Shown here in pieces: positions 13,316 to 24,489 of a stretch of DNA of 64,000 bases. Both the position numbers and the translations under genes were made by a program. The DNA is from Brenneria izadpanahii. GTDB taxonomy: Bacteria > Pseudomonadota > Gammaproteobacteria > Enterobacterales > Enterobacteriaceae. The stretch is taken from NCBI RefSeq assembly GCF_017569925.1, contig NZ_CP050854.1:5208001-5272000 (forward strand), read 5' to 3'. How positions within the stretch are numbered: position 1 is the first letter of the stretch; the number at the start of each line of letters is the position of its first letter. The notes under the pieces are model-generated. The model saw nothing but the letters and a program-made list of their open reading frames with translations. It searched no databases and was not told the origin of the DNA.

Positions 13316-13328
13316 TTGTTAAAGAGCA
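13316..13328 (-). promoter_or_regulatory. boxA antitermination site in the 16S-23S spacer
   Basis: The minus strand reads TGCTCTTTAACAA, followed by TCTGG, identical to the enterobacterial spacer boxA. It would bind NusB-NusE (S10) to keep RNA polymerase resistant to termination before the 23S gene. Confidence 0.85.
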
Positions 13329-13435
13329 AATATCATAAAACCTGACTATTGCTAATCAGCTTTAGGATATGACGTAAGTAATCATTTCATGACTTACTGG
13401 ATGACCCCCGCTTTCACCGGACTGGTCGGATGCGC

Positions 13436-13511
13436 TGGCGTCCCCTAGGGGATTCGAACCCCTGTTACCGCCGTGAAAGGGCGGTGTCCTGGGCCTCTAG
13501 ACGAAGGGGAC
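13436..13511 (-). tRNA. gltT/U/V/W-type: tRNA-Glu (anticodon UUC) in the rRNA spacer
   Basis: The minus strand reads GTCCCCTTCGTCTAGAGGCC, an anticodon arm CCGCCCTTTCACGGCGG with TTC at the centre, a T-arm GGGGTTCGAATCCCC, and an encoded CCA end, 76 nt in all. The acceptor pairs GTCCCCT with AGGGGAC. This is the tRNA type found in E. coli rrnB, C, E and G rather than rrnA, which carries Ile and Ala tRNAs. Confidence 0.97.
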
Positions 13512-13599
13512 ACGACACCGTACTTTGTTGACGCTTTTGCTCATGACGTTCATCAGACAATCTGTGTGGACACTGCACTAACCTGTATCAGGCTTTTGG

Positions 13600-15140
<1,541 letters not shown>

Positions 15141-15290
15141 AAGATTTGTTTGATTCGCTTAATTAAAAGCTATGCTCAAAGAATTAATAACTGTTTATTC
15201 GTAATGAATTTACTGTTGTCACTCTTCAAGACTTTTTTATATCGTTGCCGATACGGTCTTGTGAGTGCCCACACAGATTGTCTGATTGAA

Positions 15291-15303
15291 TTGTTAAAGA
15301 GCA
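15291..15303 (-). promoter_or_regulatory. boxA in the rRNA leader
   Basis: The minus strand reads TGCTCTTTAACAA, followed by TTCAATCAGACAATCTGTGT as in other enterobacterial rrn leaders. It is the leader antitermination site between P2 and the 16S gene. Confidence 0.88.
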
Positions 15304-15334
15304 GTGCCACAATATCCTGTGGCGCGGGCGGCAT

Positions 15335-15362
15335 ATACTATGCTTTTCCGCAGTGAAGTCAA
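15335..15362 (-). promoter_or_regulatory. rRNA operon promoter P2
   Basis: On the minus strand: -35 TTGACT (15357-15362), a 16-base spacer, -10 TAGTAT (15335-15340), then a GC-rich start region (GCCGCCCGCG). Spacing and sequence resemble E. coli rrn P2 (TTGACT, TATTAT). Confidence 0.8.
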
Positions 15363-15431
15363 GCGATTATTGCCTGGCTTCCGACTTACCGCACAACAGC
15401 GCGAGCGCCGTTGCCGTGTCAGTGGGAGCGC

Positions 15432-15459
15432 ATTATAGGGACTTCTCGGCGGCTGACAA
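15432..15459 (-). promoter_or_regulatory. rRNA operon promoter P1
   Basis: On the minus strand: -35 TTGTCA (15454-15459), a 16-base spacer, -10 TATAAT (15432-15437), then the GCGCTCCCA discriminator typical of stringently controlled rrn P1 promoters. A/T-rich sequence just upstream (to ~15500) fits an UP element. The rest of 15463-15572 up to rbsR shows no gene; hsrA and yieP, found between rbsR and rrnC in E. coli, are absent. Confidence 0.85.
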
Positions 15460-15572
15460 GCGCTAAATGAAAAAAAATAGTTGAGTGCGTTTTTTTTCGG
15501 CAACTCGCCGGGAAAGGCAGCATTATGTAGGATATTTAAACGTTAAAAGGCTCGAATCATTGGTGAAATTAG

Positions 15573-16568
15573 TTACCCAACAGATTTACGCACCATCAAT
15601 TCCGGCGTAAGCACCAGAACATTCGGTTCAGTATCGGGATGTTCCAACCGATACAGTAAGGTATCAACGGCCAACTCGCCGAGTTCATCTTTAGGTTGAT
15701 GGATTGTCGTAAGAGGAGGGGACATATAGCGGGCCAACTCAATATCATCATAGCCGATAACCGCCATGTCTTTGGGGATGGTGAGTCCGGCTTGATACAG
15801 CGCATGATAAACGCCGACCGCCATGGCGTCATTGCCGGCAAACACCGCATCAGGTTTATTTTCTAACGACAATAGCTGCCGCATTGCCCGATAACCGGTT
15901 TCAAATTCAAAATCACCAAAAATTTCATACCCTGCTGGAATAGATAACCCGGCAAGCTGCATGGCCTGACGATACCCTTCGAGCCGGTTATACGCTGTGG
16001 TTTTATCTTTTGGGCCCGCAATACAGGCTATTTTTCGATAACCACGTGAAATAAGGTAATTCGTCGCCATCTCGCCGCCCAACAGGGAATTATCCTTAAT
16101 GACGTCAATTCCCCCATCAAACGGCGCCCAATCCATCACTATCATCGGTATAGAAGGATAGCGATTCATCATATCAGGCAGCGGCCGATGGCTTTCTGTG
16201 CACATCAGCAGTACGCCATCGACGCGTTTTTGCAGTAATGTTTCCAGACTGCGACTCATTCGGTCGCGGTCACCTTCGGTATTACACAGGATCAGACTGT
16301 AGCCCCGTTCATAACAACTGCGCTCAACGCCACGCACCACCTCGGCGTAAAACGGGTTGTTACTGGCCGTCAGCAGCATGCCTATCGTTTGCGTCTGATT
16401 GATTTTGAGACTTCGGGCCAATGCAGAAGGCGCATAATTAAGCTGCTCAACGGCAGCCATCACCCTGTCGCGGACGGTATCGCTGACAAAGCGGTTATTA
16501 TTGATAACGTGGGAAACCGTAGAGGTGGAAACACCCGCTAAACGGGCGACATCTTTCATGGTTGTCAA
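15573..16568 (-). CDS. rbsR: Ribose operon repressor RbsR (LacI family)
   Basis: RbsR represses the rbs operon and is released by ribose. The N-terminal LacI-type helix-turn-helix is [20 protein letters not shown], with the hinge helix near [10 protein letters not shown]. The periplasmic-binding-protein-like effector domain follows ([20 protein letters not shown] near the C-terminus). The product is 331 residues, as in the family. The first codon that matches E. coli (MTTMKDV) is a TTG at 16568 with a good AGAGGTGAG ribosome site inside the end of rbsK; the ATG nine bases later is the alternative. It is the last gene of the operon, three bases after rbsK. Confidence 0.96.
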   Translation of the reverse strand: MTTMKDVARLAGVSTSTVSHVINNNRFVSDTVRDRVMAAVEQLNYAPSALARSLKINQTQTIGMLLTASNNPFYAEVVRGVERSCYERGYSLILCNTEGDRDRMSRSLETLLQKRVDGVLLMCTESHRPLPDMMNRYPSIPMIVMDWAPFDGGIDVIKDNSLLGGEMATNYLISRGYRKIACIAGPKDKTTAYNRLEGYRQAMQLAGLSIPAGYEIFGDFEFETGYRAMRQLLSLENKPDAVFAGNDAMAVGVYHALYQAGLTIPKDMAVIGYDDIELARYMSPPLTTIHQPKDELGELAVDTLLYRLEHPDTEPNVLVLTPELMVRKSVG

Positions 16569-16571
16569 AGC

Positions 16572-17498
16572 TCACCTCTGGGATTGCAAGAAAGCATCTA
16601 TCTCTTCACGCCACGGTACGGACGGCTGGGCTCCTGGACGGGTGACGGCGATCGCGGCGGCGGCATGAGCGAACTTAACCGCGGCCGACATCGGCTGATT
16701 CTCCAGCAGCGCCGTTACCAGCGCGCCGTTGAAGGTGTCTCCGGCGGCAATGGTGTCCACCGCCTGAACCCGATAGCCTGGAATACGTCGCCCATTGCCT
16801 TTTTCACTCAACCAGACGCCACGGCTGCCTAAGGTAATCAGTACGGTTGCAATACCTTTATCATGTAATACCTGCGAAGCGCGAGCCGCATCGTCTTCTG
16901 TTTTGACGGCGATCCCCGTCAGGCGCTGAGCTTCCGTTTCATTGGGGGTAATGATATCCACCAGCGACAGCAATTCATCAGGCAGTTCACAGGCCGGCGC
17001 GGGATTAAGAATAACCTGGGTATGATGTTCATGAGCAAGTCTGGCCGCCGCCGTTACCGTTTCCAATGGCGACTCAAGCTGCATAAGCAAAGCGGAAGCA
17101 TCGATAATTTGCCGTTGATGACGGCGAAGGTAGTCTGGGGTAACGGCCGCATTTGCACCGGCGTTAACCGCGATCATATTCTCAGCCTCACCGTTGACGA
17201 AAATCAAAGCCACGCCGGTCGTTTGGCCTGAAACAGCTTCAACCGCCGAAATATCAATACGGTCTTCGCTTAACTGCCGGCGGATCTTTGTACCGATGTC
17301 ATCATCGCCGACACAGGCGATAAAGGCGATATCCGCGCCGCTGCGTCCAGCGGCAACAGCTTGATTAGCCCCTTTTCCGCCGAAAGCGACACGGTATTGC
17401 TTACCGATCACCGTTTCCCCCGGAAAGGGAAATTGCTCCAGATTGAGAATATGGTCAGCATTAATACTGCCCAATACCACCAGCTTACCCATTTTCAT
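16572..17498 (-). CDS. rbsK: Ribokinase RbsK
   Basis: RbsK phosphorylates D-ribose to ribose 5-phosphate after uptake. It is a PfkB-family sugar kinase: N-terminal LGSINADHILNL (substrate binding), FGGKGANQAVAAGRSGA (PfkB signature 1), and the C-terminal VDTIAAGDTFNGAL with the catalytic Asp. From the ATG at 17498 (MKMGKLVVLG) the product is 308 residues (E. coli 309). A start 27 bases upstream (MINVSEFSI) is also open; neither has a strong ribosome site, so the start is uncertain. Confidence 0.95.
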   Translation of the reverse strand: MKMGKLVVLGSINADHILNLEQFPFPGETVIGKQYRVAFGGKGANQAVAAGRSGADIAFIACVGDDDIGTKIRRQLSEDRIDISAVEAVSGQTTGVALIFVNGEAENMIAVNAGANAAVTPDYLRRHQRQIIDASALLMQLESPLETVTAAARLAHEHHTQVILNPAPACELPDELLSLVDIITPNETEAQRLTGIAVKTEDDAARASQVLHDKGIATVLITLGSRGVWLSEKGNGRRIPGYRVQAVDTIAAGDTFNGALVTALLENQPMSAAVKFAHAAAAIAVTRPGAQPSVPWREEIDAFLQSQR

Positions 17499-17573
17499 GA
17501 TGCTGAATTCCGATACGTTTATCATGCGCCGCCGTGTTAACGGCGGCGCTCGCCCTGCTCTTCTTTATATTGA

Positions 17574-18461
17574 CTACTTTGTTACCAGTTTCAGATCAAC
17601 CGGGATGATAGCCTGCACTTTTTCGCCTTTCAGCGCCTTATCGGCGGTTTCAACGCCGATAACGCCAATCTGATCGGGGCGCTGCGCGACCGTTGCGGCC
17701 AATCTGCCGGACTCAACGGCTTTCACGCCGTCTTCCGTGCCGTCAAATCCCACCACCAGCACATCAGTTTTACCTGCGGTTTGCAACGCCCGCAACGCGC
17801 CAAGCGCCATTTCGTCATTCTGAGCAAATACCGCCTGCACTTCAGGGTGCGCCGTCAAAAGATTCTGCATTACATTCAGCCCTTTAGTGCGATCGAAGTC
17901 GGCAGGCTGACTGGCCAGAATAGTAAACTTGTGGTTTTCGGCGGACTTTATAAAACCCGCGCCGCGCTCACGCGCCGCAGAGGTTCCGGCAATCCCTTCC
18001 AACTGGATGATCTTGGCGCCTTCACCCACTTTTTTCGCAATAAAATCACCGGCGACTTTACCGCCAAAGGCATTATCAGAAGCGACGTGGCTAACCACTT
18101 CACCGCTGCTTGCCACGCGATCGAGGGTAATTACCGGAATTTTCGCCTGGTTGGCCAGCTTAATGGCGTTACCCACCGCATCGGAGTCAGTAGGGTTAAT
18201 CAGCAGTACTTTCGTGCCACGAACCGTCAGATCCTGAACGTTCGCCAGCTCTTTGGCCGGGTTGTTTTGAGAATCCAACACCACCAGGTTATATCCCAGC
18301 TTGTCGGCTTCTTTTTGCGCCCCATCTTTCATTGATACAAAGAACGGGTTATTCAATGTTGATACCACCAGAGCAATCGTATCTTTGGCCAGTGCATTGG
18401 CGCTGACAGCCGCACTTAGCGCAACAGCAGAAACCAGTGTCGCCAGTTTTTTCATATTCAT
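17574..18461 (-). CDS. rbsB: Ribose ABC transporter, periplasmic binding protein RbsB
   Basis: RbsB binds D-ribose in the periplasm, delivers it to RbsAC, and also serves Trg chemotaxis in E. coli. The signal peptide [20 protein letters not shown] ends before KDTIALVVS. Ligand-contact segments NNPFF and TSAARERG are conserved. The product is 295 residues (E. coli 296) and closely similar throughout. It lies between rbsC and rbsK. Confidence 0.97.
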   Translation of the reverse strand: MNMKKLATLVSAVALSAAVSANALAKDTIALVVSTLNNPFFVSMKDGAQKEADKLGYNLVVLDSQNNPAKELANVQDLTVRGTKVLLINPTDSDAVGNAIKLANQAKIPVITLDRVASSGEVVSHVASDNAFGGKVAGDFIAKKVGEGAKIIQLEGIAGTSAARERGAGFIKSAENHKFTILASQPADFDRTKGLNVMQNLLTAHPEVQAVFAQNDEMALGALRALQTAGKTDVLVVGFDGTEDGVKAVESGRLAATVAQRPDQIGVIGVETADKALKGEKVQAIIPVDLKLVTK

Positions 18462-18486
18462 AGCTCAATTCCTGTGTGAATAAGGG

Positions 18487-19455
18487 TTATTTACCGCTTT
18501 TGTTATCTACCAAAACCGCCAGCAAAATGACGACTGCTTTGACGATCATCTGGTAGTAAGAAGAAACACCGAGTAAATTCAGTCCATTGTTAAGAAAACC
18601 GAGGATCAGCGCGCCAATCAGCGTGCCGATAATACGTCCTTTTCCGCCGGCCAAACTCGTTCCGCCCAGCACTACCGCCGCGATGGCGTCAAGCTCGTAG
18701 CCTGTTCCGGCGGTAGGTTGAGCCGAAGATAAACGCGCCACTTCGATAATTCCCGCCAGGGCGGATAACAGCCCGCACAGGGAATAGACGATGATTTTAA
18801 TTTTATCAACGCTGATGCCCGACAGCCGGGTGGCGGACTCATTGCCGCCCAGCGCATAGATATAACGGCCTAACCGGGTGTGATGCAGCATGTACCAGGC
18901 CGCCGCGAATACGATAACCATAATCCAGACGGGCGTCGGAACCCCCAACGGACGACCGATGCCGAACCAGCCGAAGGCATCCGCGGCATCGGAAAAGCCG
19001 GTATTCATCGGGCTGCCGTTGGTATAAACCATGGTGACGCCGCGCAATAACAGCATCATGACCAACGTGGCGATAAACGCCTGAACTTTTCCTTTCGCGA
19101 CAATAACGCCCGTTCCCGCGCCAATAAACGTCCCCAACGCCAGCGCGCCTAACACCGCGAACAGGGCGTTGACCTCAAGACCGACAATCGATGCGGCCAC
19201 CGCGCCGGTCAGCGCCAGTAAAGAACCAACGGAAAGATCGATGCCGGAAGTAAGAATCACCAGCGTCATTCCCACCGCCATGATGGCATTGACGGACGTT
19301 TGCTGGAGAATATTGAACAGATTGTTCAAGGTGAAAAAATTAGGGCTCATAGCGGAAACGGCCGCAATAAGGATCAGCAGGGCGATCAGCGATTTCTGCT
19401 CAAGTAGCCATTCTTTACTGAACCAGCGTTTTGCCGTGATGGATTGGGAATTCAT
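18487..19455 (-). CDS. rbsC: Ribose ABC transporter permease RbsC
   Basis: RbsC is the inner-membrane channel of the ribose importer. The 322-residue product has eight to ten hydrophobic segments and the family motif GTSLAGGKGRIIGTLIGALI near residue 260, the loop that couples to the ATPase. The cytosolic N-terminus is MNSQSITAKRWFSKEWL. It starts seven bases after the rbsA stop. Confidence 0.97.
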   Translation of the reverse strand: MNSQSITAKRWFSKEWLLEQKSLIALLILIAAVSAMSPNFFTLNNLFNILQQTSVNAIMAVGMTLVILTSGIDLSVGSLLALTGAVAASIVGLEVNALFAVLGALALGTFIGAGTGVIVAKGKVQAFIATLVMMLLLRGVTMVYTNGSPMNTGFSDAADAFGWFGIGRPLGVPTPVWIMVIVFAAAWYMLHHTRLGRYIYALGGNESATRLSGISVDKIKIIVYSLCGLLSALAGIIEVARLSSAQPTAGTGYELDAIAAVVLGGTSLAGGKGRIIGTLIGALILGFLNNGLNLLGVSSYYQMIVKAVVILLAVLVDNKSGK

Positions 19456-19462
19456 GTCTGAC

Positions 19463-20968
19463 TTACTCCTGCTTTACGCCGTATTGCTTACCAACGGCCG
19501 CAGCCATCAGCGCTTCCTGGGTTGCTTGCTCAATCGGAAACTCGCCGCTTAAGCGGCCTTCGTGCATAACAATGATGCGATCGCTCATTCCCAATACTTC
19601 GGGCATTTCGGATGACACCAGGATGATGCTCAGTCCCTCTTGTTTGAACTGATTGATTAACTGATAGATTTCTTTTTTGGCGCCCACATCGACCCCGCGT
19701 GTGGGCTCATCAAGAATCAACACGTTGGGGCGGGTCATCAATCCGCGGGCGATGGCGACTTTCTGTTGATTACCGCCGGACAACAGCCCGACAGGCTGCT
19801 CCATAGACGGAGTTTTGATATTAAACAGGCGGATAAAATCGCCGACGGCCAGCTGCTCTTGCGGATGTTTAATCTGACCGCCGCGACGGCTGAAATAACG
19901 CAGTGCAGTTAACGACATATTCTCTTTGACCGACATGCCTAATACCAAACCGTCGCGTTTTCGATCTTCAGAAATATAGACAATACCGTTGGCCAGACCA
20001 TCCTGCGGTTTACGTGTCACGACCTCCCGCCCATCCAGCGCCACATAACCGCCGGACCGCGGCAGTGCGCCGTAAAGTATTTTCATTAATTCGGTACGCC
20101 CGGCGCCCATTAACCCCGCAACGCCAAGAATTTCCCCTTTGCGTACGGTAAAGCTGACGTTATCGACGCCTGGCCCGGAAAGATTCTTCACCTGTAAGCG
20201 AACGTGTCCCGGCGGCTGATTCAGGCGAGGATATTGATCTTCCAGTTTGCGGCCGACCATCATTTCAATCAGCCGATCTTCCTGCAAATCGCTAACCGGG
20301 CATTCGCCGATAAACTGGCCGTCGCGAAATACGGTCACGTCATCGCATATTTCAAAGATCTCTTTCAGACGGTGAGAAATATAAACAATGCCGCGCCCCT
20401 GAGCCTGTAACTCTTTAATTACGCTGAATAACGATGCGGTTTCGGTATCGGTCAGCGCATCGGTAGGCTCATCCATGATGATGACTTTTGATTCAAAACT
20501 CAGCACTTTGGCGATCTCCACCATTTGCTGATCGCCAATCGACAGATCGCCAACCATACGCCGGCTGTCATACCGCAGGTTCAAACGCTTCAGCAGTTTG
20601 TCCGCTTCCGCGTACATCTTATTCCAGTCAATACGGCCAAAGCGGTTGGTGAACTCACGTCCGAGAAAAATATTTTCGGCGATAGTAAGCTGGGGGATAA
20701 GGTTGAGTTCCTGATGAATAATACCAATTCCGGCGTCCTGAGAGGCTTTCGGACCGCTGAACTCCACTTCTTTTCCCAGAAAACGCACGCTGCCGGCGTC
20801 TTTCTGGTAGATACCGGTCAACACTTTCATCATGGTGGATTTACCGGCGCCATTTTCGCCCACCAGCGCCATCACCTTGCCCGGATAAACATTCAACGCC
20901 GCCCCGGAAAGCGCCTTAACGCCGGGAAAAGTTTTGGTAATGCCTTGCAGTTGCAGTAAAGGTTGCAT
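19463..20968 (-). CDS. rbsA: Ribose ABC transporter ATPase RbsA (two domains)
   Basis: RbsA powers ribose import with two fused nucleotide-binding domains, a hallmark of sugar CUT2 importers. Domain 1 has Walker [10 protein letters not shown] (~37-45), signature [15 protein letters not shown] and Walker [12 protein letters not shown]. Domain 2 has the degenerate Walker [12 protein letters not shown] (~290), signature [15 protein letters not shown] and Walker [13 protein letters not shown]. The length of 501 residues equals E. coli. It follows rbsD with a seven-base gap. Confidence 0.97.
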   Translation of the reverse strand: MQPLLQLQGITKTFPGVKALSGAALNVYPGKVMALVGENGAGKSTMMKVLTGIYQKDAGSVRFLGKEVEFSGPKASQDAGIGIIHQELNLIPQLTIAENIFLGREFTNRFGRIDWNKMYAEADKLLKRLNLRYDSRRMVGDLSIGDQQMVEIAKVLSFESKVIIMDEPTDALTDTETASLFSVIKELQAQGRGIVYISHRLKEIFEICDDVTVFRDGQFIGECPVSDLQEDRLIEMMVGRKLEDQYPRLNQPPGHVRLQVKNLSGPGVDNVSFTVRKGEILGVAGLMGAGRTELMKILYGALPRSGGYVALDGREVVTRKPQDGLANGIVYISEDRKRDGLVLGMSVKENMSLTALRYFSRRGGQIKHPQEQLAVGDFIRLFNIKTPSMEQPVGLLSGGNQQKVAIARGLMTRPNVLILDEPTRGVDVGAKKEIYQLINQFKQEGLSIILVSSEMPEVLGMSDRIIVMHEGRLSGEFPIEQATQEALMAAAVGKQYGVKQE

Positions 20969-20975
20969 TGATGCC

Positions 20976-21395
20976 TCAGAACGTTACGCCTGCGCAAAGA
21001 ATGACATTGGCATACGGAGAGCATTCTCCGCTGCGAATGATGGCCCGGCTTTTTCCGCTTTGAATTTTGAAATCCTCATGGCTGACATAATGCAATTCGA
21101 TTGAGTTTCCCTGATGTCGCTCAAGCTGTTTCAATTGATCGAGTAACGCGTTATGGAGTGTTGGATTTTTTTCCGCCATTTCTTCCGCAAGAATCGCGGC
21201 CTCGACCTGCATCTCGCTGGTGACGGCCTCCACAACCTGTAAAAAGGTGGGGATGTTGTGAGTCAATGCCATATCGATTCGCGTTGTCGTATCGGGAATA
21301 GGCAAGCCAGCGTCGCCAATCACCACCCGATCGGTATGACCCAAACGGGAAATTACGGAAGATATATCTGCATTCAGCAATACGGCTTTTTTCAT
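20976..21395 (-). CDS. rbsD: D-ribose pyranase RbsD
   Basis: RbsD interconverts the pyranose and furanose forms of ribose, supplying RbsK with its substrate. From the ATG at 21395 the product is 139 residues, the E. coli length, starting [20 protein letters not shown] and ending [19 protein letters not shown]. The open frame extends upstream through the promoter and operator, so the longer start is rejected. It is the first gene of the operon. Confidence 0.97.
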   Translation of the reverse strand: MKKAVLLNADISSVISRLGHTDRVVIGDAGLPIPDTTTRIDMALTHNIPTFLQVVEAVTSEMQVEAAILAEEMAEKNPTLHNALLDQLKQLERHQGNSIELHYVSHEDFKIQSGKSRAIIRSGECSPYANVILCAGVTF

Positions 21396-21407
21396 TGATT
21401 CACCCCA

Positions 21408-21427
21408 CCAGCGAAACGTTTCGCTGG
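21408..21427. promoter_or_regulatory. Ribose repressor operator O1
   Basis: CCAGCGAAACGTTTCGCTGG is a perfect 20-bp palindrome with the central CG of LacI-family operators. It closely matches the known E. coli RbsR site and lies between the -10 element and the rbsD start. Confidence 0.88.
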
Positions 21428-21432
21428 TAAAG

Positions 21433-21462
21433 ATTGTAGGAAAAGAGAATACGGAAAGGCAA
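21433..21462 (-). promoter_or_regulatory. rbsD promoter
   Basis: On the minus strand: -35 TTGCCT (21457-21462), an 18-base spacer, -10 TACAAT (21433-21438). Transcription would start close to or inside operator O1, which fits repression by RbsR. Confidence 0.65.
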
Positions 21463-21491
21463 AGGAGAGATAGTAAAATTGTGATCGTTAT

Positions 21492-21503
21492 CGAAACGTT
21501 TCG
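21492..21503. promoter_or_regulatory. Second RbsR-like operator (O2)
   Basis: CGAAACGTTTCG is a perfect 12-bp palindrome with the same core as O1 (flanks ATCGAAACG and TTTCGCTGA). Its centre is 80 bases from the centre of O1, upstream of the promoter, an arrangement that could allow looping. PurR or another LacI-family protein could bind instead. Confidence 0.6.
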
Positions 21504-21803
21504 CTGACGTGAAGTAAAATTGAAGATACCGACGGTAAAAACCGCGGAGAAATGCGAATAAACGCAACGCACAAAAAGCTAGGCCGATGCAAAAGGCGGA
21601 ACATGCCTAATACCAGTTTGATATTGCCCGCCTCTACGCGGTTCGACCTAACAGGCGCCGCTTGCGGCGTGTAAAAACGCACGCGTTTTTGTAAGGGAAC
21701 ACAGCGGCGGGGTTAACGTTTAGGATACCCCGCGCCGTGATCCCGGCTTAAACGCAAGGCATCAGGATTTATGCTCGCCTGGCCCAATATTCAAGCCCGG
21801 AGT

Positions 21804-22196
21804 TCAAAGTTTACGGATATGTTTTACTTCCAGCTCAACGGAGTTGAAATCTTTATCCAGCTCGCCCTGAATCTCGACTTTATCCGTGGGAGAAACGTTC
21901 TGCCCGTTCCAACGCTTATGATCGATCTCTACTCTTATCGTGCCCGTTGCATCACGGAACAGGTAATCGTCATTGCCGATGCGCTGTTCTATATTACCTG
22001 TCAGAGTAATCCAACTGTCATCTTTCATCTCCAGAGCCTTGTCTACCGTGGTCGCGCTGCTGTTCGGGCCTGAAAATCCGCCTTGCGGCGCGCTGACGGC
22101 CGAAGAATCAGGGCTTACCAAGCCCCCAGTCTGGGCAGCGAAGACCGGTGCGGAAATCAGGGCCGTAATGGCGAAAAGTGCGATTGTTTTTTTCAT
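21804..22196 (-). CDS. ygiW: YgiW/VisP family periplasmic OB-fold protein
   Basis: This BOF-family (OB-fold) secreted protein is linked to envelope stress resistance in E. coli and Salmonella. The signal peptide MKKTIALFAITALISAPVFA is cleaved before AQTGG. A short Gly/Ser-rich linker follows, then the fold (SWITLTGNIEQRIGNDDYLF, GTIRVEIDHKRWNGQ, VEIQGELDKD). The length of 130 residues matches the family. It is divergent from qseB, as ygiW is in E. coli. The 230 bases between it and rbsD hold no gene, only GC-rich inverted repeats (e.g. AAAAACGC/GCGTTTTT near 21675). Confidence 0.92.
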   Translation of the reverse strand: MKKTIALFAITALISAPVFAAQTGGLVSPDSSAVSAPQGGFSGPNSSATTVDKALEMKDDSWITLTGNIEQRIGNDDYLFRDATGTIRVEIDHKRWNGQNVSPTDKVEIQGELDKDFNSVELEVKHIRKL

Positions 22197-22405
22197 GCTC
22201 TACCTTCCTTATTCCATGTATTTTCATCGTAGTTCGGTTTTCAGGCAGCATTAAAACAAATGGTTCTTAACAGCATCTTAAGAAATGGCCGCCGGTGATT
22301 TTATTTGTTTATCTTGTCGTTATTGCCCGATTCTGGCGATTTTACCTGTACATGCCGTCACGCTATTTCGTATAAAAACCCAAGACAAGAATGCATGGAG
22401 CAGCC

Positions 22406-23068
22406 ATGAGAATTTTGTTAATCGAAGACGATCGTCTGATTGGCGACGGGCTTAAAGCCGGACTAACCAAACTTGGTTTTAATGTTGACTGGTTTACGCA
22501 AGGTAAAGCAGGCGCCGCGGCCATAGACGCGGCACCTTATGATGCGGTGGTGCTCGATCTCAGCCTGCCGGAAATAGACGGGTTGGATATTCTGCGGCAA
22601 TGGCGCCAGGCCAGACACGATGAACCGGTACTGGTCCTCACCGCCCGAGACGCGTTGGAGCAGCGCGTTGAGGGGTTGCAACAGGGCGCTGACGACTATC
22701 TGAGTAAACCCTTTGCCCTGACGGAGGTCGCCGCGCGCCTACAAGCGCTGATCCGTCGTCGGCACGGACAGCTTCAGCCCGTACTGACGCATGGCGCCGT
22801 ATCTCTTGAGCTGGGATCTCGTACCGTAACTTTAAACAACGAACCGCAGGTACTTAAATCCCGCGAGTTGGCGCTGCTTGAACTGTTTCTGATGAATCCC
22901 GGCCGCGTATTGACGCGCGCGCAGTTGGAAGAAAAACTGTATGGCTGGGATGATGACGTATCCAGCAACGCTGTCGAAGTGCATATCCATCATTTACGCA
23001 AAAAGCTGGGCAGCGGCTTCATCCGCACGGTACACGGCGTCGGCTATATTCTGGGAGAGGCGTCATGA
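22406..23068 (+). CDS. qseB: Response regulator QseB
   Basis: QseB is an OmpR/PhoB-type response regulator paired with QseC. The receiver domain is [12 protein letters not shown]... with phosphoacceptor Asp51 in VVLDLSLP, then the conserved Thr (LTARD) and Lys (SKPFAL). The C-terminal winged helix ends [20 protein letters not shown]. The ATG at 22406 follows GGAG and matches the E. coli start, giving 220 residues (219); an ATG five codons upstream is less likely. The gene overlaps qseC by four bases. Confidence 0.95.
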   Translation: MRILLIEDDRLIGDGLKAGLTKLGFNVDWFTQGKAGAAAIDAAPYDAVVLDLSLPEIDGLDILRQWRQARHDEPVLVLTARDALEQRVEGLQQGADDYLSKPFALTEVAARLQALIRRRHGQLQPVLTHGAVSLELGSRTVTLNNEPQVLKSRELALLELFLMNPGRVLTRAQLEEKLYGWDDDVSSNAVEVHIHHLRKKLGSGFIRTVHGVGYILGEAS

Positions 23069-24414
23069 AGTCTCTCAGCCTGCGCCTGCGGCTGGCTATC
23101 GGATTTATTTTGCTGACGCTGGTCTGTTGGGGGATAGCCGGACTCCTGTCCTGGCATCAAACACGCCATACGATTAATGAACTGTTCGATACCCAGCAAA
23201 TGCTATTTGCCAAACGGCTGGCCACTGTAAATCCCAAAGAGTTAAGCGCCAATCCCCAGTCACTGCCGAAAACCAAAAAGCTGGCGCGCCATCATCGAGG
23301 CAATCAGGAAGAAGATGCGCTGGCCTTTGCGCTATTCACCCGGGATGGCCGGATGGTGCTGAATGATGGCGAGAACGGTAAAGATTTCATCTTTAACTAC
23401 TCGCAAAATGGGTTTACCGACGGCAGGCTGCGCGACGATGATGATAAATGGCGTATGGTATGGCTGGCGACGGAAGATAACCGCTATATCGTCGTTGTCG
23501 GGCAGGAATGGGAATACCGTCGGGATAGGGTTCTGGATATCGTAAAGACTAATCTCATGCCCTGGCTATTTGCCCTGCCGGTTATGCTGCTACTGATGTT
23601 CTGGCTGATTTCCCGTGAACTGTCGCCGCTTAAGCTCATCGCCAGACAGCTTAGCCGGCGTCCTCCTGAAGAGGACGCGCCGCTTGATACCCGTGCGATA
23701 CCCAAGGAAGTTCTGCCGCTGGTCAATGAGCTGAACAACCTGTTTACCCGCATCAGCGACATGCTGTTGCGCGAGCGTCGCTTTACCTCCGATGCCGCCC
23801 ATGAGTTGCGCAGCCCGCTGGCGGCCCTGAAGGTGCAGACGGAACTGGCGCAGTTGTCCGATGACGACGAGATCGTACGTCGTCGGGCGCTGAATAATCT
23901 GGACGAAGGAATAGATCGCGCCACGCGGCTGGTGGATCAACTGTTAACGCTTTCCCGGCTGGATTCTCAATCCTTCGCTAACGGATTGATGCCCGTTCAA
24001 TTACGGGATCTGCTACAGCAAATGGTTGTCGATCATTACCATAAAGCACATATGGCGGGCATCGAACTGATGCTTGATGTTCCGAAAGAGCCGGTTGTTA
24101 TCCAGGGCCATCCGCTGCTGATGACGGTACTGATTCGTAATCTGCTTGATAACGCCATTCGCTACAGCCATAAGGGCGGAACAATAAAACTGAAGCTCTC
24201 GGCGCGGAAAATCCAGGTTATCGACGATGGACCGGGTATTAGCGGCGAGGCATTGGCCAGGGTGGGCGAACGCTTTTATCGCCCCCCCGGACAGGAGAAA
24301 TCCGGCAGCGGTTTAGGGCTATCCATTGTGAATAATATCGCCCGGCTGCATGGCATGCGGGTTAATCTGGCCAACCGTCCCGAAGGCGGTCTGGAAGCAT
24401 CGGTAAGCTGGTGA
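23065..24414 (+). CDS. qseC: Sensor histidine kinase QseC
   Basis: QseC is the inner-membrane kinase for QseB; in pathogens it is reported to sense autoinducer-3 and adrenergic hormones. It has two membrane helices (~8-30 and ~160-180) around a periplasmic domain, then HAMP. The H-box is [14 protein letters not shown], the N-box [11 protein letters not shown], and G-boxes are DDGPGIS and GSGLGLSIV. The 449 residues equal E. coli. The ATG overlaps the qseB stop, so the pair is translated together. Confidence 0.95.
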   Translation: MKSLSLRLRLAIGFILLTLVCWGIAGLLSWHQTRHTINELFDTQQMLFAKRLATVNPKELSANPQSLPKTKKLARHHRGNQEEDALAFALFTRDGRMVLNDGENGKDFIFNYSQNGFTDGRLRDDDDKWRMVWLATEDNRYIVVVGQEWEYRRDRVLDIVKTNLMPWLFALPVMLLLMFWLISRELSPLKLIARQLSRRPPEEDAPLDTRAIPKEVLPLVNELNNLFTRISDMLLRERRFTSDAAHELRSPLAALKVQTELAQLSDDDEIVRRRALNNLDEGIDRATRLVDQLLTLSRLDSQSFANGLMPVQLRDLLQQMVVDHYHKAHMAGIELMLDVPKEPVVIQGHPLLMTVLIRNLLDNAIRYSHKGGTIKLKLSARKIQVIDDGPGISGEALARVGERFYRPPGQEKSGSGLGLSIVNNIARLHGMRVNLANRPEGGLEASVSW

Positions 24415-24489
24415 AGGCCGGCGGGGCGTCGTTCCAACCCCGTCGGGCCGGGTTTTACCCGCTCCGCGCCGCCACCGCAATGAATTTGC

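Noticed and set aside
21804..22196. ygiW as part of the rbs locus
   Set aside because: It is separated from rbsD by over 400 bases including the rbs operators, and pairs with qseBC as in E. coli.
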